From assembly GCA_963789005.1 (NCBI GenBank), contig CAWBIZ010000004.1, positions 310,001-374,000 of the forward strand: a DNA stretch of 64,000 bases. Reading direction: 5' to 3'. Positions 38,615 through 46,677 of this stretch are shown piece by piece. The DNA is from DASSUW01 sp963789005. GTDB taxonomy: Bacteria; Actinomycetota; Thermoleophilia; Solirubrobacterales; Solirubrobacteraceae. Each line of letters begins with the position of its first letter. Positions within the stretch are counted from its first letter, which is position 1. The position numbers and the translations under genes are program-made. The notes under the pieces are model-generated. The model had not been told where the DNA came from, did no database searches, and worked only from the letters and a program-made list of their open reading frames with translations.

Positions 38615-38658
38615 CTGTACTGGTAAAGACTGTACCGGTACAGCCTACCGCTTGTCAA
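38615..38658 (-). promoter_or_regulatory. Autoregulated promoter of the LacI gene with two operators
   Basis: On the minus strand, -35 TTGACA (38658-38653) and -10 TACAGT (38634-38629) are 18 bp apart. A perfect 14-bp palindrome CTGTACCGGTACAG (38630-38643) covers the -10, and a degenerate copy CTGTACTGGTAAAG (38615-38628) abuts the start codon. Palindromes with a central CG are the usual LacI-family target, so this is very likely the regulator's own site. Confidence 0.7.
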
Positions 38659-38659
38659 A

Positions 38660-38679
38660 CCCGCGGCCCGGGCCGCGGG
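38660..38679. terminator. 20-bp perfect palindrome after the Lrp-type gene
   Basis: A perfect 20-bp palindrome built of CCCGCGGCCC and its complement lies immediately past the stop of the Lrp/AsnC gene (stop 38681-38683) and is followed on the minus strand by TTTGAC. It would form a very stable hairpin ending that transcript. The TTGACA directly behind it serves as -35 for the LacI gene. Confidence 0.6.
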
Positions 38680-38680
38680 G

Positions 38681-39151
38681 TCAGCGGGTGGGCTCGAGCG
38701 GAAGCGGCGAGGAGGGCTTGAGCTCCTCCAGCCGCAGCAGCGTGACGACCCGAGTGCCGCCGCGGGCGGCGAGGCGGTTGAGGACGCGCTGGAGCTCGGC
38801 GACGTCGCGGGCGACGACCATCACCATCGCGTCGACCTCGCCGGTCACCCAGTCGGCGGCGATCACCTGCGGGAGCGCGAGCACGGTCTCCGCGAAGCGC
38901 CGGTGCGCGGCGTCGTCGTGGCGGGCGAGCGTGACGGTCACGTAGACCTGGAGCGGGAAGCCGGCGGCCGTGCTGTCCAGGCGAGCGGTGACGCGGCGCA
39001 GCACGCCCGACTCCTTCAGCCGCCGGACGCGATTCAGCGTCGCCGCGGGAGACAGCCCCACGATGCGCGCGAGCTCCACGTTCGGGCGGTCGGCGTCGGT
39101 CTGCAGCTCGGCCAGCAGGCGCACATCAACATGATCAAGCGAAACGGCCAT
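38681..39151 (-). CDS. Lrp/AsnC family transcriptional regulator
   Basis: A 156-residue regulator: N-terminal winged HTH (LDHVDVRLLAELQTDADRPN; LARIVGLSPAATLNRVRRLKESGVLR) and C-terminal RAM ligand domain (QVYVTVTLARHDDAAHRRFA; VIAADWVTGEVDAMVMVVAR). ATG 39151 is the start; the upstream in-frame ATG at 39190 lies in the promoter. It is divergent from the EamA transporter gene. Lrp-type regulators often control adjacent amino-acid exporters of this kind, so the EamA gene is a likely target. Confidence 0.88.
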   Translation of the reverse strand: MAVSLDHVDVRLLAELQTDADRPNVELARIVGLSPAATLNRVRRLKESGVLRRVTARLDSTAAGFPLQVYVTVTLARHDDAAHRRFAETVLALPQVIAADWVTGEVDAMVMVVARDVAELQRVLNRLAARGGTRVVTLLRLEELKPSSPLPLEPTR

Positions 39152-39161
39152 CTCACAGAAC

Positions 39162-39190
39162 AATATTTCGTCAAGACGCTGATCTGTCAA
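39162..39190 (-). promoter_or_regulatory. Near-leaderless promoter of the Lrp-type gene
   Basis: On the minus strand, TTGACA (39190-39185) and AATATT (39167-39162) are separated by exactly 17 bp. The expected start of the RNA is about 39155, only about 4 bases before the ATG at 39151. The region 39152-39233 is markedly AT-rich for this genome, as expected for an Lrp-type binding region between divergent genes. Confidence 0.65.
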
Positions 39191-39360
39191 ATCCAGGTTG
39201 ATATTCGCGGCGGAACGCCGACAATCATGAGGTATGAACTTCCGCCGCCGACACCAACCGCCTCACGGCAGCCGGCCGCGATCGCCGGTCGGTCGCCGCT
39301 GCGCGGTCGGCCGGTGCCGCCTCGCCGGCGGGCGATCGCCGCGGCGCGTTCGTCGCGCTC

Positions 39361-40302
39361 GTGGCCGCCGGCGTGCTCTGGGGCCTGACCGTGCCGCTCT
39401 CCAAGTTCGCGCTCGAGTGGCTCGACGCGGGCTGGCTGACCGTCCTGCGGTTCGGCCTCGCCGCGCCGCTGCTGCTGCTCGCGACCCGCAAGTCGGAGCT
39501 GCGCGCGGCGCTGACGCCGCGCGTCGTCGCGGCGGGCGCGATCGGGTTCGGGCTGGTGATCGTCCTCCAGAACGCGGGCATCGCGCGCACGAACGTCAGC
39601 CACGCCTCGCTGATCGTCGGCGCCGTGCCGGTGCTGGTGGCGCTGATCGCGTTCGCGCTCCGTCGCGGGACCGCCGGGCCGCTGGGCTGGGCCGGCCACG
39701 TGCTCGCGCTCGCGGGCGTCGGCCTCGTCGCCGGGGCCGGCGGAGCGGGCTCGTCGCTGTCCGGCGACGCGATCGTGCTCGCCTCCGTGATGCTCTCCGC
39801 GGGCTTCATCGTCGCCCAGTCCGGGCTGCTCCGCGGCCGCGATCCGATCGCGGTCACGGCGGTGCAGCTGACCGCGGGCGCACTCGCCGCGCTGCCCTAC
39901 GCCGCGCTCGCCGAGGGCATGCCGCCGGCACCCGGCGCCGAGGGCCCCGTCCTCGCCGCGATCGGCCTGGCGATCGCCGGGACGCTGCTCGCGTTCTCGC
40001 TGTTCGCGTACGGGCAGGCGCGCGTGCCGGCCGACGTCGCGGGCGCGTTCGTCAACCTCGAGCCGCTGGTCGGCGCGCTGGCGGCGACACTGGCGTTCCA
40101 CGAGCCGTTCGGCGGCGTCCAGCTCGCCGGCGCGGCGGCGATCCTCGCCGGCCTCGCGCTCGGCTCGCTCCGCCTACCGCGGAAGCGGCCGCCCGCGACG
40201 AACGAGCGCGGCGATCCCCACCCAGCGATCAGCCACCGGGCCGCTCACGTGCGCCGCCGCCGCCTTGCCGGCGGCCTCGCGGTGGCGTGCGACTGCTGCT
40301 AG
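39361..40302 (+). CDS. EamA/DMT family transporter
   Basis: About 313 residues with ten membrane helices in two EamA repeats, for example AAGVLWGLTVPLSKFALEW at the start and GTLLAFSLFAYGQARVPADV with NLEPLVGALAATLAFHEPFG in the second half. Export of an amino acid or metabolite is likely. The start is uncertain: GTG 39361 leaves a short first helix, while coding-like sequence runs upstream (GDRRGAFVALVAAGVLWGL) back to a TGA at 39233-39235 without a start. An ATG at 39234 is one base out of frame, which suggests a one-base error or lesion near 39237. A Lys/Arg-rich tail ends in CDCC. Confidence 0.75.
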   Translation: MAAGVLWGLTVPLSKFALEWLDAGWLTVLRFGLAAPLLLLATRKSELRAALTPRVVAAGAIGFGLVIVLQNAGIARTNVSHASLIVGAVPVLVALIAFALRRGTAGPLGWAGHVLALAGVGLVAGAGGAGSSLSGDAIVLASVMLSAGFIVAQSGLLRGRDPIAVTAVQLTAGALAALPYAALAEGMPPAPGAEGPVLAAIGLAIAGTLLAFSLFAYGQARVPADVAGAFVNLEPLVGALAATLAFHEPFGGVQLAGAAAILAGLALGSLRLPRKRPPATNERGDPHPAISHRAAHVRRRRLAGGLAVACDCC

Positions 40303-40350
40303 GACGCGTCGACGAGCACCTGGGCGGCGGAGGAGACATACTCGAGGCGG

Positions 40351-41179
40351 ATGGACACATACACGATCATGGGCGTGGTCAACGTGACGCCCGACTCGTT
40401 CTCGGACGGGGGCGTGTTCGACGACGCGCAGGCGGCGATCACCCACGCGCGACGGCTCGCCGCTGAGGGCGCCGGCCATCATCGACGTCGGCGGCGAGTC
40501 GACCCGCCCCGGCGCCGACCCCGTGCCCGAGCAGGAGGAGCTCGCGCGCGTCATCGCCGTGATCGAGGGCCTCGACGGCGTCCAGGTCTCGATCGACACG
40601 ACGAAGGCGCGGGTCGCCGAAGCGGCGCTCGACGCCGGCGCGACCTACGTCAACGACGTCAGCGCCTTACGGCACGACCCGGACATGGCCGGACTAGTAG
40701 CCGACCGCGGCGTCGACTGCTGCCTCATGCACATGCTCGGCGAGCCGCGCACGATGCAGCAGGACCCGCGCTACGACGACGTCGTCGACGACGTCCGGGC
40801 GTTCCTCGAGGAGCGCCTCGCCGCCGCCGTCGCGGCCGGCATCGCCGAGGAGCGCGTCCAGCTCGACCCCGGGATCGGCTTCGGCAAGACGCTCGAGCAC
40901 AACCTCGAGCTGCTGCGGCGTCTCGACGAGCTCGCCGCCATCGGGCGGCCGATCGTCGTGGGCACGAGCCGCAAGAGCTTCCTCGGCCGCATCACGGGGC
41001 GCGACGTGACCGAGCGCGTCCCCGCGACGGTCGCGACGACGGTGATCGCGTACGAGCGCGGCGCGCGCGTGTTCCGCGTCCACGACGTCGCCGCGACGGC
41101 GGACGCGCTGGCGGTGGTGGCTGCTACGTTCGCGCCATGGCCGACCCCGACGAGGACTACGACGACGAGGACGACCTGA
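40351..41179 (+). pseudogene. folP: Dihydropteroate synthase, frameshifted
   Basis: This is the enzyme that joins pABA to the pterin pyrophosphate. The first frame (from ATG 40351) reads MDTYTIMGVVNVTPDSFSDGG (trimmed), the classic pterin-binding start, up to RRLAAEGA at about 40472. The second frame continues IIDVGGESTRPGADPVPEQE, then VSIDTTKARVAEAALDAGA, VNDVSALRHDP, LMHMLGEPRTMQ, LDPGIGFGKTLEHNLELLRR and VGTSRKSFLGR, all conserved DHPS motifs. The sequence GGCGCCGGCCATCATCGAC appears to have one extra base after GGCGCC. Every other motif is intact, so a sequence error in an essential gene is at least as likely as inactivation. The end overlaps folB by 43 bp. Confidence 0.8.
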
Positions 41180-41586
41180 CAGACGACGAGGACGACGACG
41201 AGGGTCCCGACATCGGGGTCACCGTCGAGATCGTCGGGCTGTCGCTCTACACGCACCACGGCGTCAGCGCCGCCGAGCGCGAGATCGGCCAGCGGCTCGT
41301 GCTCGACGTGCGCTTCGACGTCGGCGAGCCCGACGCGCTGATCACCGACCGGGTCGAGGACACCATCGACTACGGCGAGGTCTGCCAGGTGATCGCGCTG
41401 CTCGCGCAGCAGCGCTCCTACAAGACGCTCGAGCGCCTGTGCTCGGTGATCGCCGAGCGCCTCGCCTCGCAGTTCGGGGCCCGGATGGTGACGGTCAAGG
41501 CGTCCAAGCCGGAGCCGCCGATCCCGCTCCCCGTCGAGGAGGTCTCGGTCGAGGTCTGGCGGGAGGAGCGGGAAGAGCATGATTGA
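41137..41586 (+). CDS. folB: Dihydroneopterin aldolase with acidic N-terminal extension
   Basis: A 149-residue protein. The catalytic domain (about 27-140) has VEIVGLSLYTHHGVSAAERE (start of the FolB fold with the conserved H-x-G), EDTIDYGEVCQVIALL, YKTLERLCSVIAERLASQF and VKASKPEPPIPLPVEEVSVE, with the Lys of VKASKP at the active site. The first 25 residues are an unusual acidic run (DPDEDYDDEDDLTDDEDDD) not normally present in FolB; an in-frame GTG in GVTVEI could be the original start. It cleaves dihydroneopterin to hydroxymethyl-dihydropterin, the substrate of FolK encoded at 44287. Confidence 0.9.
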   Translation: MADPDEDYDDEDDLTDDEDDDEGPDIGVTVEIVGLSLYTHHGVSAAEREIGQRLVLDVRFDVGEPDALITDRVEDTIDYGEVCQVIALLAQQRSYKTLERLCSVIAERLASQFGARMVTVKASKPEPPIPLPVEEVSVEVWREEREEHD

Positions 41587-41594
41587 CGGCAGAG

Positions 41595-41608
41595 TAAGTA
41601 GTCACTAA
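41595..41608. promoter_or_regulatory. Probable TetR operator before the TetR-MMPL operon
   Basis: TAAGTAGTCACTAA (41595-41608) is a partly symmetrical site (arms TxAGT and ACTxA) 10 bp before the ATG of the TetR gene at 41619, and it overlaps the likely promoter. It resembles the TTAGT-x-ACTAA-type operators of actinobacterial TetR repressors and would allow autoregulation of the TetR-MMPL pair. Confidence 0.45.
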
Positions 41609-41618
41609 CCTGACGATC

Positions 41619-42170
41619 ATGGCCGCGCCAGCCCGCCGCAAGTCCGCCGGGGAGCGCCGCGAGGAGATCCTCACGGTGGCCGTCGAGCACTTCGCCGCGG
41701 GTGGCTACCACGGGACCTCGACCGAGGTCATCGCGCGCGAGGCCGGCATCTCCCAGCCCTATCTCTTCCGGCTCTTCCACACCAAGAAGGAGCTCTTCCT
41801 CGCCTGCACCGACCGTGCCTGCGAGAAGGTGATCGCGACGTTCCGGCGCGCCGCCGATGACGCCGCGCCCGGGCACGAGCTCGAGGACATGGGCCACGCC
41901 TACGTCCACGAGCTGCTGGCCGACCGCCACGCCCTGCTGATGCTGATGCAGGGCTACGCGGCGGTCGCCGACCCGGAGATCCAGGCGCACGTGCGCGACG
42001 GCTACGGCGAGGTCGTCGACGAGGTCGGGCGCCTGTCGGGTGCCACGCCTGACGAGGTGTGGTCGTTCTTCGCCACCGGGATGCTGCTCAACATCATCAC
42101 CGCGCTCGACCTGTCGAAGATCGCGGACCGGAACCGCTGGGCCAAGGCCTGGACCGAGTACACGCGCTGA
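41619..42170 (+). CDS. TetR family transcriptional regulator (MMPL operon)
   Basis: A 183-residue repressor: HTH at about 12-58 (RREEILTVAVEHFAAGGYHG; TEVIAREAGISQPYLFRLFH) and a helical ligand domain containing MQGYAAVADPEIQAHVRDGY and VWSFFATGMLLNIITALDL. ISQPYLFRLF is a variant commonly found in TetR proteins that control MMPL or ABC pumps. It ends 2 bp before the MMPL gene, which it most likely regulates, and interrupts the folB-folK order. Confidence 0.85.
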   Translation: MAAPARRKSAGERREEILTVAVEHFAAGGYHGTSTEVIAREAGISQPYLFRLFHTKKELFLACTDRACEKVIATFRRAADDAAPGHELEDMGHAYVHELLADRHALLMLMQGYAAVADPEIQAHVRDGYGEVVDEVGRLSGATPDEVWSFFATGMLLNIITALDLSKIADRNRWAKAWTEYTR

Positions 42171-42172
42171 CC

Positions 42173-44287
42173 ATGCAGGCGCTCGCGCGCACGATCCACC
42201 GCCGCCGCCGGCTCGTCCTGGCGGTGTCGCTCGTGGTGGTGGCGGCCGCCGGCGCGTACGGCGGGCCGGTCGTCGGCCTGCTCGACACCGACGACGACTT
42301 CGAGGACCCCAGCTCCGAGTCGGTCGTCGCCCGTGCCACGGTCGAGCGCGTCACCGGCCGCTCGGCGTCGCCCGACATGGTCGTGCTCGTGCGGCTCGGC
42401 GCGCCGGTCGACTCGCGACCAGCGCGGCAGAAGATCGCGCGCGTGGCGGCCGCGCTGGAGGATCCCGACGTCGCCCAGGTCATTGCCGTCCGGCGTGGGG
42501 AGCCGACCGAGCTCGTGTCGCGCGACCGCCGCTCGACCTACGTGCTGGCGACGTTTGCGGCCGGCGCCGACGAGGACGCCACCGCCGAGCGGCTCCAGGT
42601 GCAGGTCGAGCGCGAGCCGGGCGTGACCGCGGGCGGCGGGCAGCTGGCGTTCACGCAGGTCGGCGAGCAGGTCCAGGAGGACCTCGCGCGCGCCGAGGCG
42701 CTCGCCTTCCCGCTGCTCTTCCTGCTCTCGCTGGTCGTGTTCCGCGGCGCGGTGGCCGCGCTGCTGCCGGTCATCGTGGGGGCGACGACGATCCTGTTGA
42801 CGTTCGCGCTGCTGCGGATCGCGAACACGGTCGAGCCGATGTCGGTGTTCGCGATCAACCTGATCACCGGCGCCGGGCTCGGGCTGGCGATCGACTACTC
42901 GCTGTTCGTCGTCTCGCGCTTCCGCGAGGAGCTCGAGGGCGGCAGCGGGACCGCCGCGGCGCTGGCCGCCACGATGCGCACCGCCGGCCGGACCGTGCTG
43001 TTCAGCGCGGTCACCGTGGCGGCCGCGATGGCCGCCCTGATCGCCTTCGACCTGCGCTTCCTGTTCTCGATGGGCGTCGGCGGGACGCTCGTCGCGCTGT
43101 CGGCGGCGCTCGTGTCGCTGACCGTGCTGCCGGCGCTGCTGGCGGTGCTGGGACCGCGTGTCAACGCGCTCAGCCTGAAGCGCTGGCAGGTGGCGATGCA
43201 CCGCGACGCCGCGCACGTGCGCGCGGGCCCGTGGTATCGCTTGACGCAGACGGTGATGCGCCGGCCGGGGCCGATCGCCGCCGCCACCGCCGTGCTGCTG
43301 ATCGCGATGGGCCTGCCGTTCCTGCGGATCGAGTTCACGGGCGTCGACGCCGGCGTCCTGCCGACCGAGCGCTCCGCGCGCGTGGTCGATGACGCGCTCG
43401 AGACCGAGTTCCCGCGCGGGCCGACGGCGCCGATCATCGTGCTCGCCGGCGCGGGCGAGCGGGGCCGCGCGGCGGCGACGGGGTACGCCCGCGACCTGTC
43501 CGAGCTCGACGGGGTCGCCTCGGTCGGGCGGCCCGAGCAGGCGGGCGGCTACTGGCGGATCGACGTCGTGCCCTCCGGCGACGCGCTGTCGGCCTCCGCC
43601 AAGCGGTTGGTGAACGACATCCGCGGCTCGCCGCCGCCGTTCCCCGTCCAGGTCACCGGCGGGACGGCCGGCTTCCTCGACCAGCAGTCGTCGCTCGGCG
43701 ACTCGCTGCCGCTCGGGCTGATCCTGCTGTGCACCAGCACGCTCGTGATCCTGTTCCTGATGACGGGCTCGGTCGTGCTGCCCGTCAAGGCGCTGATCAT
43801 GAACCTGCTGACGCTCAGCGCCGCGTTCGGCCTGCTGGTGCTGATCTTCCAGGACGGCCGGCTGGAGGGGCTGCTCGCGTTCGATGCCCAGGGCGCGCTG
43901 GAGTCCACCCAGCCGATCCTGCTGTTCGCCGTCGCGTTCGGGCTCTCCACCGACTACGGCGTGTTCCTGCTGACGCGCATCAAGGAGGCGCGCGACGCCG
44001 GAGCGAGCGACCGCGAGGCGGTGGCGGTCGGGCTCGAGCGCACGGGCCGGATCGTCACCTACGCGGCGCTGCTGTTCTGCATCGCGATCGGCGCGTTCGC
44101 CACGTCCGAGGTGGTGTTCATCAAGGAGCTCGGCGTCGGCACGGCGCTCGCCGTGCTGATCGACGCCTTCCTCGTACGCGCGCTGCTCGTGCCGTCGCTG
44201 ATGGCGCTGCTGGGGCGCTGGAACTGGTGGGCGCCGCGGCCGCTGGCCCGGCTGCACGCCCGCTTCGGGGTGCGCGAGGCCACGTAG
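42173..44287 (+). CDS. MMPL family RND-type transporter
   Basis: A 704-residue membrane transporter with 12 predicted helices arranged as two RND-like halves. The proton-relay type motif GLGLAIDYSLFVVSRFREEL (about 240-259) in the first half is matched by FGLSTDYGVFLLTRIKEARD in the second; the Asp and Tyr in (A/T)DY are the MMPL signature. Large extracytoplasmic loops follow helices 1 and 7. Exported substrates of the family are lipids, siderophores or drugs. It is co-expressed with the TetR gene and its stop overlaps the GTG of folK (TAGTG). In view of the sphingolipid-type genes in this window a lipid substrate is conceivable but unproven. Confidence 0.88.
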   Translation: MQALARTIHRRRRLVLAVSLVVVAAAGAYGGPVVGLLDTDDDFEDPSSESVVARATVERVTGRSASPDMVVLVRLGAPVDSRPARQKIARVAAALEDPDVAQVIAVRRGEPTELVSRDRRSTYVLATFAAGADEDATAERLQVQVEREPGVTAGGGQLAFTQVGEQVQEDLARAEALAFPLLFLLSLVVFRGAVAALLPVIVGATTILLTFALLRIANTVEPMSVFAINLITGAGLGLAIDYSLFVVSRFREELEGGSGTAAALAATMRTAGRTVLFSAVTVAAAMAALIAFDLRFLFSMGVGGTLVALSAALVSLTVLPALLAVLGPRVNALSLKRWQVAMHRDAAHVRAGPWYRLTQTVMRRPGPIAAATAVLLIAMGLPFLRIEFTGVDAGVLPTERSARVVDDALETEFPRGPTAPIIVLAGAGERGRAAATGYARDLSELDGVASVGRPEQAGGYWRIDVVPSGDALSASAKRLVNDIRGSPPPFPVQVTGGTAGFLDQQSSLGDSLPLGLILLCTSTLVILFLMTGSVVLPVKALIMNLLTLSAAFGLLVLIFQDGRLEGLLAFDAQGALESTQPILLFAVAFGLSTDYGVFLLTRIKEARDAGASDREAVAVGLERTGRIVTYAALLFCIAIGAFATSEVVFIKELGVGTALAVLIDAFLVRALLVPSLMALLGRWNWWAPRPLARLHARFGVREAT

Positions 44288-44787
44288 TGCCGGGGTATCT
44301 CGGGTTGGGGTCCAACGTCGGCGATCGCCACGCGAACCTGCAGGCGGCGGTCGAGGAGCTCTGGGTCCACGGCGTCGAGGTGCTCGCCTCGTCGTCGGTC
44401 TACGAGACCGAGCCCGTCGGCGAGGTGCTCGACCAGCGCGCCTTCCTCAACTGCTGTGTCCGGATCGAGACGGAGCTGGCGCCCGAGGCGCTGCTCGACG
44501 CCTGCAAGGAGATCGAGCGGGCGCTCGGGCGCGCGCCGGGCGGTGTCCGCCACGGCCCGCGGCCGATCGACGTCGACGTGCTGCTGCTCGGGGACGTCGA
44601 GCTCGCGTCCGATCGGCTGACGCTGCCGCACGCCGAGGTCACCTCGCGCCGGTTCGTGCTCGTGCCGCTGCTCGAGCTCGACCCTGAGCTCGAGGTGCCC
44701 GGGTATGGGCGGGCGGACGGCGCACTGAGGGAGATCCGCGGGCAGCAGGTCAAGCGCGTCGGGGATCCGCTGGACCTGCGACCGTAG
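44287..44787 (+). CDS. folK: 2-amino-4-hydroxy-6-hydroxymethyldihydropteridine diphosphokinase
   Basis: A 166-residue HPPK. It starts VPGYLGLGSNVGDRHANLQA, the standard glycine-rich opening, then SSVYETEPVGEVLDQRAFLN and the pattern KEIERALGRAPGGVRHGPRP followed by IDVDVLLLGDVEL, where the D-x-D-(V/I)-LL binds Mg-ATP. LPHAEVTSRRFVLVPLLELD is the usual C-terminal motif. It supplies the activated pterin used by FolP. GTG 44287 overlaps the stop of the MMPL gene, so translation of the two is coupled despite unrelated roles. Confidence 0.95.
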   Translation: MPGYLGLGSNVGDRHANLQAAVEELWVHGVEVLASSSVYETEPVGEVLDQRAFLNCCVRIETELAPEALLDACKEIERALGRAPGGVRHGPRPIDVDVLLLGDVELASDRLTLPHAEVTSRRFVLVPLLELDPELEVPGYGRADGALREIRGQQVKRVGDPLDLRP

Positions 44788-44792
44788 CGTCC

Positions 44793-45563
44793 GTGCTCCT
44801 CGTCGTCGACGTCGGCAACACGCAGACCCATCTCGGGACGTTCCGGGACGGCGCGCTGCACGAGCACTGGCGGTTCGCCACCGTGCGCGAGTCGACCGCG
44901 GACGAGCTCGGCGCTGCCCTGCGTTCGCTGCTCGGGCTGCGCGGCGTGACGTTCGACCTGCTCGGCGCGTCGATCGTGTCGTCCACCGTCCCCGAGCTGG
45001 CGCCGGAGTGGGCGGCGATGGCCGAGCGCTATCTCGGCCACCGGATGCCGGTCGTCGGCCCGGGCCTGCGGACCGGCATGCCGATCCGGATCGACAACCC
45101 GCGCGAGGTGGGCGCTGACCGGCTCGTCAACTCCGTCGCGGCCCACGACCGGTTCGGCGGACCGTGCGTGGTGGTCGACTTCGGGACCGGCCTCAACATC
45201 GACATCGTCTCGCGCGACGGCGAGTACATCGGCGGCATGATCGCGCCCGGGATCGAGATCTCGATGGACGCGCTGACGGCGCGCGGGGCCAAGCTCCTGC
45301 GGGTCGAGCTGGAGACGCCGCGGGCGCTGATCGGCAAGTCGACGGTCGAGGCGATCCGCTCCGGCGTGGTCTACGGCTACGCCGGGATGGTCGACGGCAT
45401 CCTGCGCCGCCTGCGCGCCGAGCTCGGCGAGGACACGGCGACGATCGCCACCGGCGGGCTGGCCGGGTACATCGTCCCGCACTGCGAGCTGGTGGACGAG
45501 ACCGACGAGCTGCTCACCTTGCAGGGCCTGCGGCTCATTTGGGAGCGCAACGAGCCAGGGTAA
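44793..45563 (+). CDS. coaX: Type III pantothenate kinase
   Basis: A 256-residue kinase starting VLLVVDVGNTQTHLGTFRDG (phosphate 1 motif DVGNT, about 6-10). GPGLRTGMPIRIDNPREVGA with DRLVNSVAAHDRF is the pantothenate site, VVVDFGTGLNIDIVS the phosphate 2 motif, and IGGMIAPGIEISMDAL the adenosine-side loop. It phosphorylates pantothenate in CoA synthesis. The start GTG 44793 is 5 bp after folK. This gene often sits between folate/pantothenate and lysS genes in actinobacteria. Confidence 0.95.
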   Translation: MLLVVDVGNTQTHLGTFRDGALHEHWRFATVRESTADELGAALRSLLGLRGVTFDLLGASIVSSTVPELAPEWAAMAERYLGHRMPVVGPGLRTGMPIRIDNPREVGADRLVNSVAAHDRFGGPCVVVDFGTGLNIDIVSRDGEYIGGMIAPGIEISMDALTARGAKLLRVELETPRALIGKSTVEAIRSGVVYGYAGMVDGILRRLRAELGEDTATIATGGLAGYIVPHCELVDETDELLTLQGLRLIWERNEPG

Positions 45564-45609
45564 CGTCGCACACATCGCGGAACCCACGCCCGGATAACCT
45601 CGTGACGCG

Positions 45610-46608
45610 ATGTGGGCGAAACCCCAATCTCGATCGCTTCATGACTCCTGGCAGCTCGGCGGCGTCACGATCCCCAATCGGGTCGTGCTCGCGCCGCTGG
45701 CCGGGATCGGCAACTGGTTCGTTCGCCTGCAGGCCAAGCGCTACGGCGCGGGGCTCGCCGTGTCCGAGATGGTCTCCTCGTTCGCCATCCACTACGGCAA
45801 CCGCAAGACGCACGACGAGCTGCTGACGATCGACCCGCGCGAGCGCGAGGGCGGCCCGGTGGCGATGCAGCTCTTCGGGCAGGACCCGGAGATCATGCGC
45901 TCGGCTGCGGCCCACGTGGCCACGCTGGGTGCGGACATCATCGACCTCAACATGGGCTGCCCGGTGCCCAAGGTCATGAAGACGGGTGCGGGGGCGGCGC
46001 TGCTCTCCGATCCGGATACCGCCGTGGCGGTGGCTCGCGCGGCGATCGAAGGCTCGGGCCTCCCGGTGACCGTGAAACTGCGCGCTGAGGGAGTGGAGGT
46101 GGCTCAGCGGCTGGTGTCAGAGGCCGGCGTGGCGGGGATCACCTTCCATCCGCGCACGATCAAGGTTCGTCATCGCGGGACGCCGGACTACGACCTGGCG
46201 GCGTCGCTGGTGGATTCGCTCCCGGTGCCGGTGATCGTCACCGGCGGCATGGACGACCCCGACCACGTGCGCTGGGTGTTCGAGTACACGGGCTGCGAGG
46301 CGGTGATGCTCGCGCGCGGCAGCCTCGGCAATCCGTGGCTGTTCGAGCAGGTGCTGGGCGCCCGGTCGGACGGCCCCGAGCCCGAGGAGATCGTCGCCGA
46401 GTGGGAGTGGGTGCTCGACCGCGCCGAGGAGCATCTGGGCGCCGATCGGGCGGCCCGCTACCTGCGCAAGTTCCACCCGTGGTACCTCGAACGGCTCGGC
46501 GCCGGGCGCGACGTGCAGGACGCGCTCCAGCGCGCCGAGACGCTCGGCGAGCAGCGCTCGATCATCGCTGCGCTCGGTGCTACCATGCTGCGCCGCGCCG
46601 CCGTCTGA
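45610..46608 (+). CDS. dusB: tRNA-dihydrouridine synthase (DusB type)
   Basis: A 332-residue FMN enzyme that reduces uridines in the tRNA D-loop. Motifs: VVLAPLAGIGNWFVRLQAKR (about 24-43), DIIDLNMGCPVPKVMKTGAG (about 113-132) with the catalytic Cys in NMGCP, VTVKLRAEG, GITFHPRTIKVRHRGTPDYD and the FMN phosphate site VIVTGGMDD with AVMLARGSLGNPWLF. Length is normal. The first about 20 residues (MWAKPQSRSLHDSWQLGG) are a short extension; ATG 45610 is 46 bp after coaX. Confidence 0.93.
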   Translation: MWAKPQSRSLHDSWQLGGVTIPNRVVLAPLAGIGNWFVRLQAKRYGAGLAVSEMVSSFAIHYGNRKTHDELLTIDPREREGGPVAMQLFGQDPEIMRSAAAHVATLGADIIDLNMGCPVPKVMKTGAGAALLSDPDTAVAVARAAIEGSGLPVTVKLRAEGVEVAQRLVSEAGVAGITFHPRTIKVRHRGTPDYDLAASLVDSLPVPVIVTGGMDDPDHVRWVFEYTGCEAVMLARGSLGNPWLFEQVLGARSDGPEPEEIVAEWEWVLDRAEEHLGADRAARYLRKFHPWYLERLGAGRDVQDALQRAETLGEQRSIIAALGATMLRRAAV

Positions 46609-46620
46609 GCGCCATCACTC

Positions 46621-46650
46621 GTCCGCCTGTGTGCGGGCGTTTTCTTTCTC
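46621..46650 (+). terminator. Weak terminator-like hairpin between dusB and greA
   Basis: CCGC (46623-46626) and GCGG (46633-46636) around CTGTGT, with possible extra GC pairs, is followed by GCGTTTTCTTTCT. The stem is short but the T-rich tail is clear. It lies 12 bp after the dusB stop and would separate dusB from greA, whose promoter is then probably in the dusB coding end or overlaps this stretch. Confidence 0.45.
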
Positions 46651-46677
46651 CGGACCCAATCCCAAGGACGACGCGAG

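Noticed and set aside
39234..40466. Long plus-strand frame starting at ATG 39234
   Set aside because: Its protein is arginine-rich without helices, and the EamA membrane protein is clearly in the next frame. Only the start codon itself is of interest.
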